From positions 1 through 7,683 of the forward strand of contig RFIM01000149.1 in the NCBI GenBank assembly GCA_003695215.1: 7,683 bases of DNA, written 5' to 3'. The position numbers were made by a program, and so were the translations under genes. Below the pieces are notes generated by a model. The model was not told the DNA's origin and searched no databases. It was given only the letters and a program-made list of their open reading frames with translations. The stretch is from Chloroflexota bacterium. GTDB lineage: Bacteria; Chloroflexota; Anaerolineae; Aggregatilineales; UBA2796. Of the stretch, positions 1 through 6,451 are shown piece after piece (the first letter of the stretch is position 1; each line of letters opens with the position of its first letter).

Positions 1-1
1 C

Positions 2-811
2 ATGAACATCGAAGGCCAGAAATTCAGCAAAAGCCGCAATTGGGCAGTCTGGATGCCGGATATTCTGACGCGCTACGAGCCTGATGCCATCCGTTACGCC
101 ATTGCCGCTGCCCTGCCCGAGAGCAAAGATGCTGATTGGAGCTGGGCAGACTTCGTGATGCGCAACAACAATGAATTAGTGGCAGCTTGGGGCAATTTAG
201 TCAATCGGATGCTCAGCTTTGCGCGCAGGCACTTTGAGAATGCCGTGCCGCAGCCAAGCGCCTTCTCGGCCGAGGATCAAGCCATCTTGGCGCTCTCGGA
301 ATCTGCTTTTGAGCGTGTCGGCAGCCTGCTAGAAGCCGTCAAGCTGCGCGCTGCGCTTGGCGAAGCGATGGCGCTGGTGCGCGAGACGAATGCCTATTTG
401 GATCGGCGCGCGCCTTGGAAGCGCATCAAGGAAGATCGCGCAGACGCTGCTACTGCAGTCTATACCGTGCTGCGCGTGGTAGATAACTTGAAAATCCTGC
501 TAGCGCCGTTTCTGCCGTTCAGCGCGCAACGCCTGCACGAATATCTCGGCTACGATGGGCAGTTGTTCGGCACGCTCAGCATCCGCGAATACGCCGAATC
601 AGAGCGGACGCACACGGCGCTGGTCTATGATGGCAGCAACGCGATCGGCCGTTGGCAGCCAAGCCAATTGGCTGCTGGTCAGGCGTTGCGCGAGCCTGCG
701 CCGCTCTTCAAAAAGCTCGGCGCGACGCCTGCAGACGAAGCGGCGATCATCGAGGCTGAGCGCGCACGGCTCGGCCAGCCTTATGCAGAAAGGCCACTTG
801 AGTTGTTCTGA
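2..811 (+). CDS. metG: Methionine--tRNA ligase (MetRS), C-terminal part; 5' end outside window
   Basis: Cytoplasmic class I aminoacyl-tRNA synthetase that charges tRNA-Met with methionine. Only the last 269 residues are visible. The ATG at the left edge is an internal Met, because the catalytic Rossmann half with its HIGH motif must lie upstream. Visible residues 7-11 are KFSKS, the KMSKS-loop variant found in many MetRS. They are followed by the helical anticodon-binding domain, with WGNLVNRM at 63-70, a DRRAPWK segment at 134-140, and LAPFLPF at 167-173. The chain stops shortly after LFKKLG, so it lacks the C-terminal Trbp111-like tRNA-binding domain that some bacterial MetRS carry. The next gene starts 7 bases after the stop on the same strand, so the two are probably cotranscribed. 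Family assignment is firm; only the extent is incomplete. Confidence 0.96.
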   Translation: MNIEGQKFSKSRNWAVWMPDILTRYEPDAIRYAIAAALPESKDADWSWADFVMRNNNELVAAWGNLVNRMLSFARRHFENAVPQPSAFSAEDQAILALSESAFERVGSLLEAVKLRAALGEAMALVRETNAYLDRRAPWKRIKEDRADAATAVYTVLRVVDNLKILLAPFLPFSAQRLHEYLGYDGQLFGTLSIREYAESERTHTALVYDGSNAIGRWQPSQLAAGQALREPAPLFKKLGATPADEAAIIEAERARLGQPYAERPLELF

Positions 812-815
812 GGAG
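810..815 (+). promoter_or_regulatory. Shine-Dalgarno of the thioredoxin-like gene, overlapping the metG stop
   Basis: GAGGAG begins inside the metG TGA stop and lies 3 bases before the ATG at 819. This short spacing still fixes the start of the downstream gene well inside the longer open frame that runs back into metG. It also implies translational coupling to metG. Confidence 0.7.
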
Positions 816-818
816 CCT

Positions 819-1298
819 ATGTCGTTCTTCAATCAGTTCTCGTTCGTGATCATGTCGGCTGTGCTGCTGGTAGCGATCGGCGCCGTGCTATGGAAAGCAG
901 GCCGACTCTCAGCTGTGCTGCGGCTTGGCGCCTGGCTGGTTGCGCTGATCGCCCTGCTCGGCTTTTGGCTAGCTGTGCGCCCAACCGACACGCCGCAGGT
1001 CAGCGCTTTGGCAGATGTCGAGGCGCGCATTGGCAAGGGCACGCCTGTTGTGATCGAACTCTACTCCGAGTACTGCTTAGGCTGCATGGCACAGAGCAGC
1101 GCTGTCAGCGCGTTGGAGCAGGCGCTGGGCGAGCGGGCTAGCGTGCTGCGCCTGAGCATTCACACTGAGATCGGCGGCGCCCTATGGGCGCGCTATCAAG
1201 GCGAGACGACGCCAACCTTCATCATTCTTGATGGCGAAGGACGCGAGGTGCGCCGCACTAACGCTGTGCCATCTGTGGCGCAAGTGCTAGGGCAATGA
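819..1298 (+). CDS. Membrane-anchored thioredoxin-fold protein (CxxC)
   Basis: A 159-residue protein with two hydrophobic stretches at the N-terminus (about residues 7-25 and 36-53). They are followed by a soluble thioredoxin-like domain carrying YCLGC (Cys86 and Cys89 forming CxxC). The cis-proline loop is TTPTF (Pro132). These are the redox-active features of thioredoxin, TlpA and DsbE-like thiol-disulfide oxidoreductases. From them I infer a membrane-tethered domain that reduces or exchanges disulfides. With two membrane passes the topology is not certain, and the domain may face either side. The open frame extends back to 555 inside metG, but the ATG at 819 with GAGGAG just before it is the credible start. 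The gene shares its transcript with metG and ends flush against the convergent recR. No CcdA/DsbD electron donor or cytochrome c maturation gene is visible. The exact subfamily is unknown. Confidence 0.85.
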   Translation: MSFFNQFSFVIMSAVLLVAIGAVLWKAGRLSAVLRLGAWLVALIALLGFWLAVRPTDTPQVSALADVEARIGKGTPVVIELYSEYCLGCMAQSSAVSALEQALGERASVLRLSIHTEIGGALWARYQGETTPTFIILDGEGREVRRTNAVPSVAQVLGQ

Positions 1299-1907
1299 TC
1301 AGAGCGCTTGACGGCCTTGCAAGGCGCGCGTCAGGGTGACGGAATCGGCGTATTCCAGGTCGGCGCCGCTCGGCAAGCCACGCGCCAGCCGAGTCAGGCG
1401 CACCTGCAGCCGCGCCGCCTCAAGCTCGCTCTTGATGTACATGGCAGTGGCATCGCCTTCCAGGCCTGGATTGGTGCCGAGAATTAGCTCAGCGATGCTG
1501 CCTTCCTGCACACGCTTGATCAGCTCGCGAATCTTCAGCTGCTCAGGGCCGATGCCATCGCGCGGCGAGATCACGCCGTGCAGCACGTGATAGCGTCCGT
1601 TGAAGCTGCCAGTGCGCTCAATTGCTAGCACGTCTAGCGGCTCTTCCACAACCATGACGATGCTGGCATCGCGCTGTGGATCGGCACACACAGCACACGG
1701 CTCTTCTTCAGTGATATTGAAGCAGATCGAACACAAGCGCGTCTTGGTCTTCAGCTCGGCGATCGCTTGAGCTAGATTTTCTGAGAGCTGCGCAGGCGCG
1801 CGCAGCAGGAAATAGGTCAGGCGTGAGGCTGTCTTGTTGCCCACGCCTGGCAGTTGTGCGAAAGCCTCGATCAGGCGCGTGACAGAAGCAGGGATCGCCT
1901 TGCTCAT
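1299..1907 (-). CDS. recR: Recombination mediator protein RecR
   Basis: A 202-residue protein, the usual RecR length. RecR works with RecO (and RecF) to load RecA on SSB-coated single-stranded DNA at gaps, and it forms a ring around DNA. Visible domains in order are: a helix-hairpin-helix with LPGVGNKTASRL at 19-30; a four-cysteine zinc finger with Cys59, Cys62, Cys71 and Cys74; a Toprim domain beginning at IVMVVEEPLDVLAIE with GLEGDATAMYI further on; and the C-terminal LARGLPSGADLEYAD segment typical of the family. The gene is third in the dnaX-ybaB-recR operon, 13 bases after ybaB. No good Shine-Dalgarno precedes the ATG, so translation is probably coupled to ybaB. All key residues are present and the gene looks intact. 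Its stop abuts that of the convergent gene. Confidence 0.97.
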   Translation of the reverse strand: MSKAIPASVTRLIEAFAQLPGVGNKTASRLTYFLLRAPAQLSENLAQAIAELKTKTRLCSICFNITEEEPCAVCADPQRDASIVMVVEEPLDVLAIERTGSFNGRYHVLHGVISPRDGIGPEQLKIRELIKRVQEGSIAELILGTNPGLEGDATAMYIKSELEAARLQVRLTRLARGLPSGADLEYADSVTLTRALQGRQAL

Positions 1908-1920
1908 GCTTCAACGCTGC

Positions 1921-2307
1921 TCAGCCGCCCAGCAAACTGCTCAAGCCGCCGCTCAGCATGCCGCTCATGCCACCGCTGACGGCTTCCATGCGCTCAGCGG
2001 CGCGCTGCTGGCTCTGTTCAATGGCCTGGTTGATGGCCACGACCAGCAAGTCCTGCAGGTCGGTCGTCCATTCAGGATCGCTGGTATCAAGCAGCTCAGG
2101 CTTGATGGTGATGGATTTCACGCGCTGATGACCGCTGATAACCACAGTGATGGCGCCGCCAGCGGCTTGCACTTCCAAGAGCTCCTCAGCCAGCGCCTCT
2201 TGCGCCTTGACCATATCTTCCTGCATCTTTTGTAGCTGCTTCAGCATCGCGTTTGGATTGGCGCCCATGCCAGGGCCGCCAAAGCCGCCGCCGCGTCGTT
2301 TTGCCAT
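1921..2307 (-). CDS. ybaB: YbaB/EbfC family nucleoid-associated DNA-binding protein
   Basis: A 128-residue member of the YbaB/EbfC family: small, dimeric, nucleoid-associated proteins that bind DNA and are almost always encoded between dnaX and recR. The core shows a long amphipathic helix (about residues 20-50, LKQLQKMQEDMVKAQEAL). Next come two strands with AAGGAITVVISG and VKSITIKPELL, then a C-terminal helix with DLLVVAINQAIEQSQQ. The family is usually near 105-110 residues. Here both ends are extended by low-complexity tails, Gly/Arg-rich at the N-terminus (MAKRRGGGFGG) and Gly/Ser/Met-rich at the C-terminus. The start lies 3 bases after the dnaX stop. AAGGAG at 2319-2324 sits 11 bases upstream, inside the end of dnaX, which indicates coupled translation. 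Confidence 0.95.
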   Translation of the reverse strand: MAKRRGGGFGGPGMGANPNAMLKQLQKMQEDMVKAQEALAEELLEVQAAGGAITVVISGHQRVKSITIKPELLDTSDPEWTTDLQDLLVVAINQAIEQSQQRAAERMEAVSGGMSGMLSGGLSSLLGG

Positions 2308-2310
2308 AGC

Positions 2311-3879
2311 TCACTCTTCTCCTTCGCGCTCTTCGATGAGAATTGCGCCCGTCTCAAGCTGTTCCTTGATAATCGGATCGTCCAACATTATATCATGTTC
2401 GGAGCTGCTTGTGGCGTCCACAAGCACAATTTTGACGCTCACCTTCGTGCCAAGGGCTTCGCCCAGCGCCTTGCTGAGATGGTTCTGCTTGGCAGGATCG
2501 TTATCAATATGACTCTTGGCCCAAGCCTCTGTGACGGCGATAGTGATTTGCTTACCTTGCACGCGGTGCGGCATAGCTTGAGCCTTCTGGAGCAGCGCGC
2601 CAAGCGGGCGGAAGGCTTGATCGATCTGCGCTACCACGCTCGCCCAGACTGCCCTGACCTTCGAGAGCGTCAATGTGGCAGCAGATGATGGCGCGCCATC
2701 AGGCGCGGTAGGTTCTTCTGCAACAGGCGTGGCAGACGGCGCTGCCCTGGCAGGCTTGGCAGCAGCTTGCGGCGCCACAGGCGCGCTCTCAACGGGTAAT
2801 GGGCGCGTACTCTCGATCAGCGCTAATTCTAGAGGCAATTGCGGCTGCCAGCCGCCACGCACCTCGCTGAGCGCGCCGCTGAAGGCGCGTATGGCGCGCA
2901 AAAGCACCTCGCGGCTAGTCTGAGCGGCCTGTGCTGCCAGCAGCGCACGGCGCTCATCGCTCGTCTCCACCAAGTGTGCGCCGCCGACGCACGTCAGCAG
3001 CAATTGGCGCAGATGTTCCACGATTTGCCGCCCGAACTGCGCAGGATCGGCGCCTTCAGCGATAGCAGAGGCGATCACGTCCAGTCCATCAGTCGGATTG
3101 TTCTCGATAATCGCCTGTGCCAGCTTGCTGACCAAGCGATGACTAGCCGTGCCGAGCATTTGCTCGGCCATCTCGAGGGTGATGCGCTCACTTGGCGCGG
3201 CGATCAGCTGATCCAGCAGGCTGATGCTATCGCGCACGCTGCCTGTGCCTTGTTGCGCCACTAGCTCCAGTGCGGCGCGCTCGATGTACACGCCTTCGGC
3301 TTCGGCAATTTTAGCGAGGCGCTCAACCACGTCGTTCAGCGCCACACGCCGAAACTCAAAGGTCAGCGAGCGGCTGCGGATAGTCGGCGGCACTCTATCC
3401 AGCTCGGTAGTTGCCAAGACGAAGATGACGTACGGCGGCGGCTCTTCGAGCGTCTTGAGCAGCGCATCGAAGGCGGCGCCGGAGAAGCGATGGACTTCGT
3501 CCACGATGTAGACTTTATAGCGCCCTTCGGCGGGCGCAAAAGCGACCTTCTCACGCAAGTCGCGCACGTCATCGACGCCGTTGTTGCTAGCAGCGTCGAT
3601 TTCGATCAGATCGAGAAAGCGCCCTTCGTTGATGGCGACACAATGGCGGCACTGGTTGCAGGGACGTTGGCTCGGCTCAGGATGCAGGCAATTGACTGCT
3701 TTTGCCAGGATGCGCGCCATTGTGGTTTTACCTGTGCCACGCGGCCCGTTGAATAGGTAGGCATGCCGCAGGCGATTCTGCACAATGGCATTGCGCAGCG
3801 TGCGCGTGATGTGCGCCTGGCCGATCACCTCGTCAAAGCCACGCGGGCGCCACTTCAGATAGAGCGCTTGTTCAGACAC
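2311..3879 (-). CDS. dnaX: DNA polymerase III subunit gamma/tau (clamp loader)
   Basis: The AAA+ ATPase of the replicative clamp loader, which opens and loads the beta clamp and tethers polymerase cores. In a 522-residue protein starting at GTG 3879, the visible elements are: YLKWRPRGFDEVIGQ near the N-terminus; Walker A GPRGTGKTT at 45-53; a zinc site with Cys64, Cys74, Cys77 and Cys80; Walker B VYIVDE at 123-128; sensor 1 LATTELDRVPPTIRSR ending near residue 170; and sensor 2 GSVRDSISLLDQ. The usual SRC motif reads SRS, but the arginine is kept. An Ala/Pro-rich linker (about 365-401) leads to a tau C-terminal domain. The frame opens at GTG 3906, but that codon has no Shine-Dalgarno and sits inside a predicted hairpin. 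GTG 3879 has GAGGA 10 bases upstream and gives the usual DnaX N-terminus. The A-rich slippery tract used to make gamma in Escherichia coli or Thermus is not apparent. Confidence 0.95.
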   Translation of the reverse strand: MSEQALYLKWRPRGFDEVIGQAHITRTLRNAIVQNRLRHAYLFNGPRGTGKTTMARILAKAVNCLHPEPSQRPCNQCRHCVAINEGRFLDLIEIDAASNNGVDDVRDLREKVAFAPAEGRYKVYIVDEVHRFSGAAFDALLKTLEEPPPYVIFVLATTELDRVPPTIRSRSLTFEFRRVALNDVVERLAKIAEAEGVYIERAALELVAQQGTGSVRDSISLLDQLIAAPSERITLEMAEQMLGTASHRLVSKLAQAIIENNPTDGLDVIASAIAEGADPAQFGRQIVEHLRQLLLTCVGGAHLVETSDERRALLAAQAAQTSREVLLRAIRAFSGALSEVRGGWQPQLPLELALIESTRPLPVESAPVAPQAAAKPARAAPSATPVAEEPTAPDGAPSSAATLTLSKVRAVWASVVAQIDQAFRPLGALLQKAQAMPHRVQGKQITIAVTEAWAKSHIDNDPAKQNHLSKALGEALGTKVSVKIVLVDATSSSEHDIMLDDPIIKEQLETGAILIEEREGEE

Positions 3880-3889
3880 GGCGGTTGAG

Positions 3890-3894
3890 TCCTC
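3890..3894 (-). promoter_or_regulatory. Shine-Dalgarno deciding the dnaX start
   Basis: GAGGA on the - strand lies 10 bases before the GTG at 3877-3879. No comparable site precedes the upstream GTG at 3904-3906. Together with homologue-like N-terminal sequence beginning MSEQALYLKWRP, this favours the shorter protein. Confidence 0.55.
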
Positions 3895-3900
3895 GTGCAA

Positions 3901-3927
3901 AAGCACTTCTGGGAAGATGCTTCCAGA
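3901..3927 (-). repeat. Overlapping inverted repeats in the dnaX leader
   Basis: Two mutually exclusive stems can be drawn on the - strand just downstream of the putative -10 box. Stem A: TCTGGAAG (3927-3920), loop CAT, then CTTCC-C-AGA (one bulged C); its core GGAAG-CAT-CTTCC is perfect. Stem B: AAGCA-T-CTTC (3922-3913, one bulged T), loop CCA, then GAAGTGCTT (3909-3901). Stem B buries the GTG at 3904-3906. They could be an operator, a 5'-end mRNA hairpin, or a switch between two folds. No long U-tract follows, so a strong intrinsic terminator is unlikely. Confidence 0.5.
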
Positions 3928-3935
3928 TTATAACA
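3927..3935 (-). promoter_or_regulatory. Putative extended -10 promoter of dnaX-ybaB-recR
   Basis: TGTTATAAT on the - strand is a perfect TATAAT with the TGn extension. This compensates for the poor -35 (CACGGC at 17-bp spacing). It lies in the 60-odd bases between the upstream secreted-protein gene and dnaX. It would start transcription near 3918-3920, giving a leader of about 40 nt before GTG 3879. A second -10-like TATACT occurs at 3959-3964 without a clear -35. Inferred from sequence only. Confidence 0.55.
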
Positions 3936-3967
3936 CAAGGTCAAAGCGCGCCGTGCTTAGTATAGCA

Positions 3968-4444
3968 TCAACGGCTGAAGATAACGCTGACTACCATCTC
4001 GCTATCGGTGATAGTGACACTCTCCACTCTGTAGCGTCTGCGCGCGCGGCTATCGATATAGCGGTGCACGGCGTCCGCGATGACGCGCCGCGCCGAATTG
4101 TTCAGCGTCGCTAGCTGCGCAGCAGTCAGCGGCACGCCTTCAACGGTTGCGCTGAGCGCACGCCATGAGAGCCGTCCGTTGTTGAGGACAGGTTGCCAGA
4201 TCGAGAGTGTGTTCAGCGTCAGGCGCCCGCTGACCACGCGCACCATGACTACAGCGCGATCAGGCTGCAAGTCCACGCTGAAGCTGCTGAGGTAGCGGCG
4301 CACAGAAGACGGCAAGCGGTAAGCGTTGATCTCTTGCTCTGTGATGGTGTATGTGGCGCTGCTCTGTGCGCTGCTGGGCATGGCGAAAGCGAACAGACCT
4401 GTCAGAAGAGCCAAAAGGCTCAATAAACAAAGCGGACGGCTCAT
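3968..4444 (-). CDS. Small secreted protein of unknown function
   Basis: A 158-residue protein I cannot assign to a named family. It opens with a clear Sec signal peptide: positively charged MSR, a hydrophobic core LLSLLALLTGLFAFA, and a likely cleavage after SSA at residue 26. The Cys at position 6 is not in a lipobox. The mature part alternates beta-rich stretches (VDLQPDRAVVMVRVVSG, VESVTITDSEMVVSVIFSR) with a helix (LTAAQLATLNNSARRVIADAV). It begins TYTITEQEINAY. This pattern loosely recalls extracytoplasmic lipid-binding DUF2993/LmeA- or DUF2140-like proteins, but that is a guess. GGAG at 4455-4458 lies 10 bases before the ATG. The gene follows the large secreted protein by 35 bases on the same strand with no visible promoter between them, so the two are probably cotranscribed. 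It is not obviously related to the dnaX operon that follows. Confidence 0.8.
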   Translation of the reverse strand: MSRPLCLLSLLALLTGLFAFAMPSSAQSSATYTITEQEINAYRLPSSVRRYLSSFSVDLQPDRAVVMVRVVSGRLTLNTLSIWQPVLNNGRLSWRALSATVEGVPLTAAQLATLNNSARRVIADAVHRYIDSRARRRYRVESVTITDSEMVVSVIFSR

Positions 4445-4479
4445 GGGACGGTCACTCCACAGGCTACACCCACGGAAAG

Positions 4480-6201
4480 CTACTCGGGCAAGCTCAGCAC
4501 GGCGCGCAAGACTTGGAAGCCATCTTTGCTGGCAAAGCTGATTGAGCTGCTGCTGAGCAACGGCGCGAGCGAGCGCGCAAGCGAGCGCACGCTATTGAAT
4601 GTGGAGCGCGAGAACAAAAATAAGCCTGAGCGCGTTGCCTGTTGGAAGGCGAGCACCTCGCCGAGTAAATTGACGGCATCAGTGCTCATGTACCAGAGCT
4701 GCGGGCTCTCAGGCAGGAAGTACTGCTGCGCCTCTCGATAGCCTGCTGTTGCCGAGAGTCCTTCCTGACCGCTCTCGATATGTGCAGCAGCGGCGCCTGT
4801 GGCCACATAGAAGACCGAGTCGTTGGTGCCGATGATGATCTCAACAGGTGTGCTTAAAACAATCGGCACATTCAAAGCGATAGTGACGCGTTTCTCGCTC
4901 AAGGTCACGTTCACTTCAGGCGTATTGCGCAACGTCGCTGCGAGAAAATTGCCCAGCTCAGCGACCATTTTCGCAGCTTTTGCAGCGTCAGTTGTCTCGA
5001 TCAGCAAGCCAACATCGTAGCCAACGAACGGCAAGCGCAAGCCAGGCTGAACGAATAGCTCGAGCAAGGAGCGCTCCTGAGGTCTGTAGGCGATGAAGAT
5101 GGCGAAGTCGCCTGTCATCCAGCTCAGGATGTCGTCGTTCAGGTCAAGCCTGAGCGTCGAGCGCAGCAAGTTTTCAATTTGCTCTAAAGAGCGCTCGAAT
5201 TGCTGCTCCTGCCCTTGAAGCCGATTGCTCGCGCGAGCAGCCGCCAGGACCAAATCATAGTAGCTCTTCAGGTCGCTCATCTGAAGTGAGAGGATCGTGT
5301 TAGCGGGCATGAAGCGCGCAAACGCCGCATCAGCGGGCTTGAACTGGAACTGGCTTGAAAGAGCGCCAAAGGTTTGGGCCGTTAAATCAGGAACGACAAA
5401 GTCAAGCGTGAGCGCTCGTCCATCTAGGATGGTTGCACCGAGCGCAGAGGCTGCAGGGCTGAGCGTCGGGCTTGATGAGACGATCGCGCCGCTGAAATAG
5501 GCGATGATGTTGTAGCCATTTTCAGGCAGAGCGGCGATAGTCTTTTGAAACTGCGGATCAGCGTTGAGCTTAGCCGCTCGATTCAAGACGCTGTTCACGC
5601 TTGCCTCAGTGCCGAACAGCAGCAGATCATCCCTCAGGCGCAGCAAAGCTCCTGATGCCGTCTCAAGGCTGTAGTCAGTAAAGTCAGCAGCGCTGTTCTT
5701 GGTATAGGCGCCAGCTGGCAGCAGGCTTTCAAGGAGCCGCTGTGCCTCAGCGCGGCTTGTGATCTGCACAGCCAGCAGGATTTCGGCTTCTAAGTCGTTT
5801 ATCGAGCTAGAGTCGAGCAGCTTTTCGGGCGATCCAATGGCGAGAGCGGCGTTATCGCCGAGCCAGGAGCGGATTGTGCTTTGGAAATTGCCGCCGAGCG
5901 GCTGTACCGCTTGGTCGAGCAGCTGTGTCAGGCTCAAGCTCGGCGCTTGCGGCAAAACTTGAAGTGCCTTTTGCAGCAGGCTATCCAGCAGCGCAATGTA
6001 ATTGTCATCAGTGCGCAGGGCAATGAAGATGGCTGTATCGGCCGGCATGAGCGCAGCCAGGCTTTGTACGTCGGCTTGCGCAAGGACTGTTGGGCTGAGG
6101 GCGGGTCGCTCAGCTGAGGTCGGCGTGTCGGGCGCGGCAAGGCTGAAAGCCAGCAGCGCGATCAGGCCGACTGCCATCAGGTGCTTTATCAGACGGGACA
6201 T
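4480..6201 (-). CDS. Large secreted DUF3352-like protein with two repeated modules
   Basis: A 573-residue exported protein of unknown function, resembling the DUF3352 family common in Chloroflexota and Cyanobacteria. A signal peptide spans about residues 1-23 (charged SRLIKH, core LMAVGLIALLAFSLAA). There is no lipobox, no cysteine and no further membrane segment, so it should be released or held at the cell surface. Two related modules follow each other. MPADTAIFIAL (52-62) matches MPANTILSLQM (298-308), SWLGDNAALAIGS (112-124) matches SWMTGDFAIFIA (360-371), and LLLFGTEASV (193-202) matches VFYVATGAAA (463-472). The frame opens 16 codons earlier at a GTG, but ATG 6201 has AAAGGAG 8 bases upstream and starts the signal peptide, so I chose it. 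It heads the - strand cluster and lies divergent to rpoD. Its biochemical role is unknown. Confidence 0.85.
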   Translation of the reverse strand: MSRLIKHLMAVGLIALLAFSLAAPDTPTSAERPALSPTVLAQADVQSLAALMPADTAIFIALRTDDNYIALLDSLLQKALQVLPQAPSLSLTQLLDQAVQPLGGNFQSTIRSWLGDNAALAIGSPEKLLDSSSINDLEAEILLAVQITSRAEAQRLLESLLPAGAYTKNSAADFTDYSLETASGALLRLRDDLLLFGTEASVNSVLNRAAKLNADPQFQKTIAALPENGYNIIAYFSGAIVSSSPTLSPAASALGATILDGRALTLDFVVPDLTAQTFGALSSQFQFKPADAAFARFMPANTILSLQMSDLKSYYDLVLAAARASNRLQGQEQQFERSLEQIENLLRSTLRLDLNDDILSWMTGDFAIFIAYRPQERSLLELFVQPGLRLPFVGYDVGLLIETTDAAKAAKMVAELGNFLAATLRNTPEVNVTLSEKRVTIALNVPIVLSTPVEIIIGTNDSVFYVATGAAAAHIESGQEGLSATAGYREAQQYFLPESPQLWYMSTDAVNLLGEVLAFQQATRSGLFLFSRSTFNSVRSLARSLAPLLSSSSISFASKDGFQVLRAVLSLPE

Positions 6202-6209
6202 GGGCTTCG

Positions 6210-6216
6210 CTCCTTT
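6210..6216 (-). promoter_or_regulatory. Shine-Dalgarno deciding the start of the DUF3352-like gene
   Basis: AAAGGAG on the - strand sits 8 bases before ATG 6199-6201, an ideal spacing. It overrides the GTG at 6247-6249, which would put 16 unneeded residues ahead of the signal peptide. Confidence 0.8.
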
Positions 6217-6237
6217 TGCGATTAGACAGCTATCAGT

Positions 6238-6266
6238 AGTATACGCCACATTGCGCTGGTTGTTTC
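6238..6266 (-). promoter_or_regulatory. Possible promoter of the secreted-protein genes
   Basis: On the - strand TATACT (6243-6238) is a good -10. At 17-bp spacing GAAACA (6266-6261) is a weak -35, sharing only the ACA half of TTGACA. Initiation would fall near 6231, giving a leader of about 30 nt. No better candidate is visible in the divergent region on this strand. Confidence 0.35.
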
Positions 6267-6348
6267 AGAGTCTTTCAGAAGCAACTGGGCGTTTGAGCGC
6301 GCAGAGGCGATTGGCAGCAAAAACGCGCGCACGTCAGAGAGGATTTCT

Positions 6349-6400
6349 GCCCAAGCGCGTGTATATTCTGGCGTAGCGCACAAGATAGGCGCTTTTGGGC
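6349..6400. repeat. Interrupted inverted repeat in the divergent region
   Basis: Left arm GCCCAAGCGC (6349-6358) pairs with right arm GCGC-TT-TTGGGC (6389-6400), giving a 10-bp stem with a 2-base bulge around a 30-base loop. A -10-like TATATT lies in the loop at 6362-6367 without a matching -35. The function is unknown. It lies upstream of both divergent genes. Confidence 0.4.
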
Positions 6401-6422
6401 ATCTTTCCAAGAACTCTGGGCC

Positions 6423-6451
6423 TTGACATGACCTTGAAAAGGCACTACGCT
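6423..6451 (+). promoter_or_regulatory. Putative sigma-70 promoter reading toward rpoD
   Basis: A perfect TTGACA (6423-6428) is followed after exactly 17 bp by TACGCT (6446-6451), which keeps the key first T, second A and last T of the -10 box. Transcription would begin near 6458, producing a leader of about 245 nt before the rpoD GTG, or a separate small RNA. A dyad CACTAC (6443-6448) / GTAGTG (6458-6463) straddles the -10 and start site and could be an operator. A second perfect TTGACA at 6465-6470 lacks a -10 at acceptable spacing. Confidence 0.5.

Noticed and set aside
555..818. N-terminal extension of the thioredoxin-like frame inside metG
   Set aside because: The extension is the +1 shadow of the metG coding region and is Ser/Arg-rich. 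The membrane segment and ribosome binding site support the ATG at 819.
3880..3906. Upstream GTG start for dnaX adding nine residues
   Set aside because: It has no Shine-Dalgarno site and lies inside a predicted hairpin arm near the inferred transcript end. DnaX homologues normally start a few residues before the Y-x-K-W-R-P motif. It remains possible at low probability.
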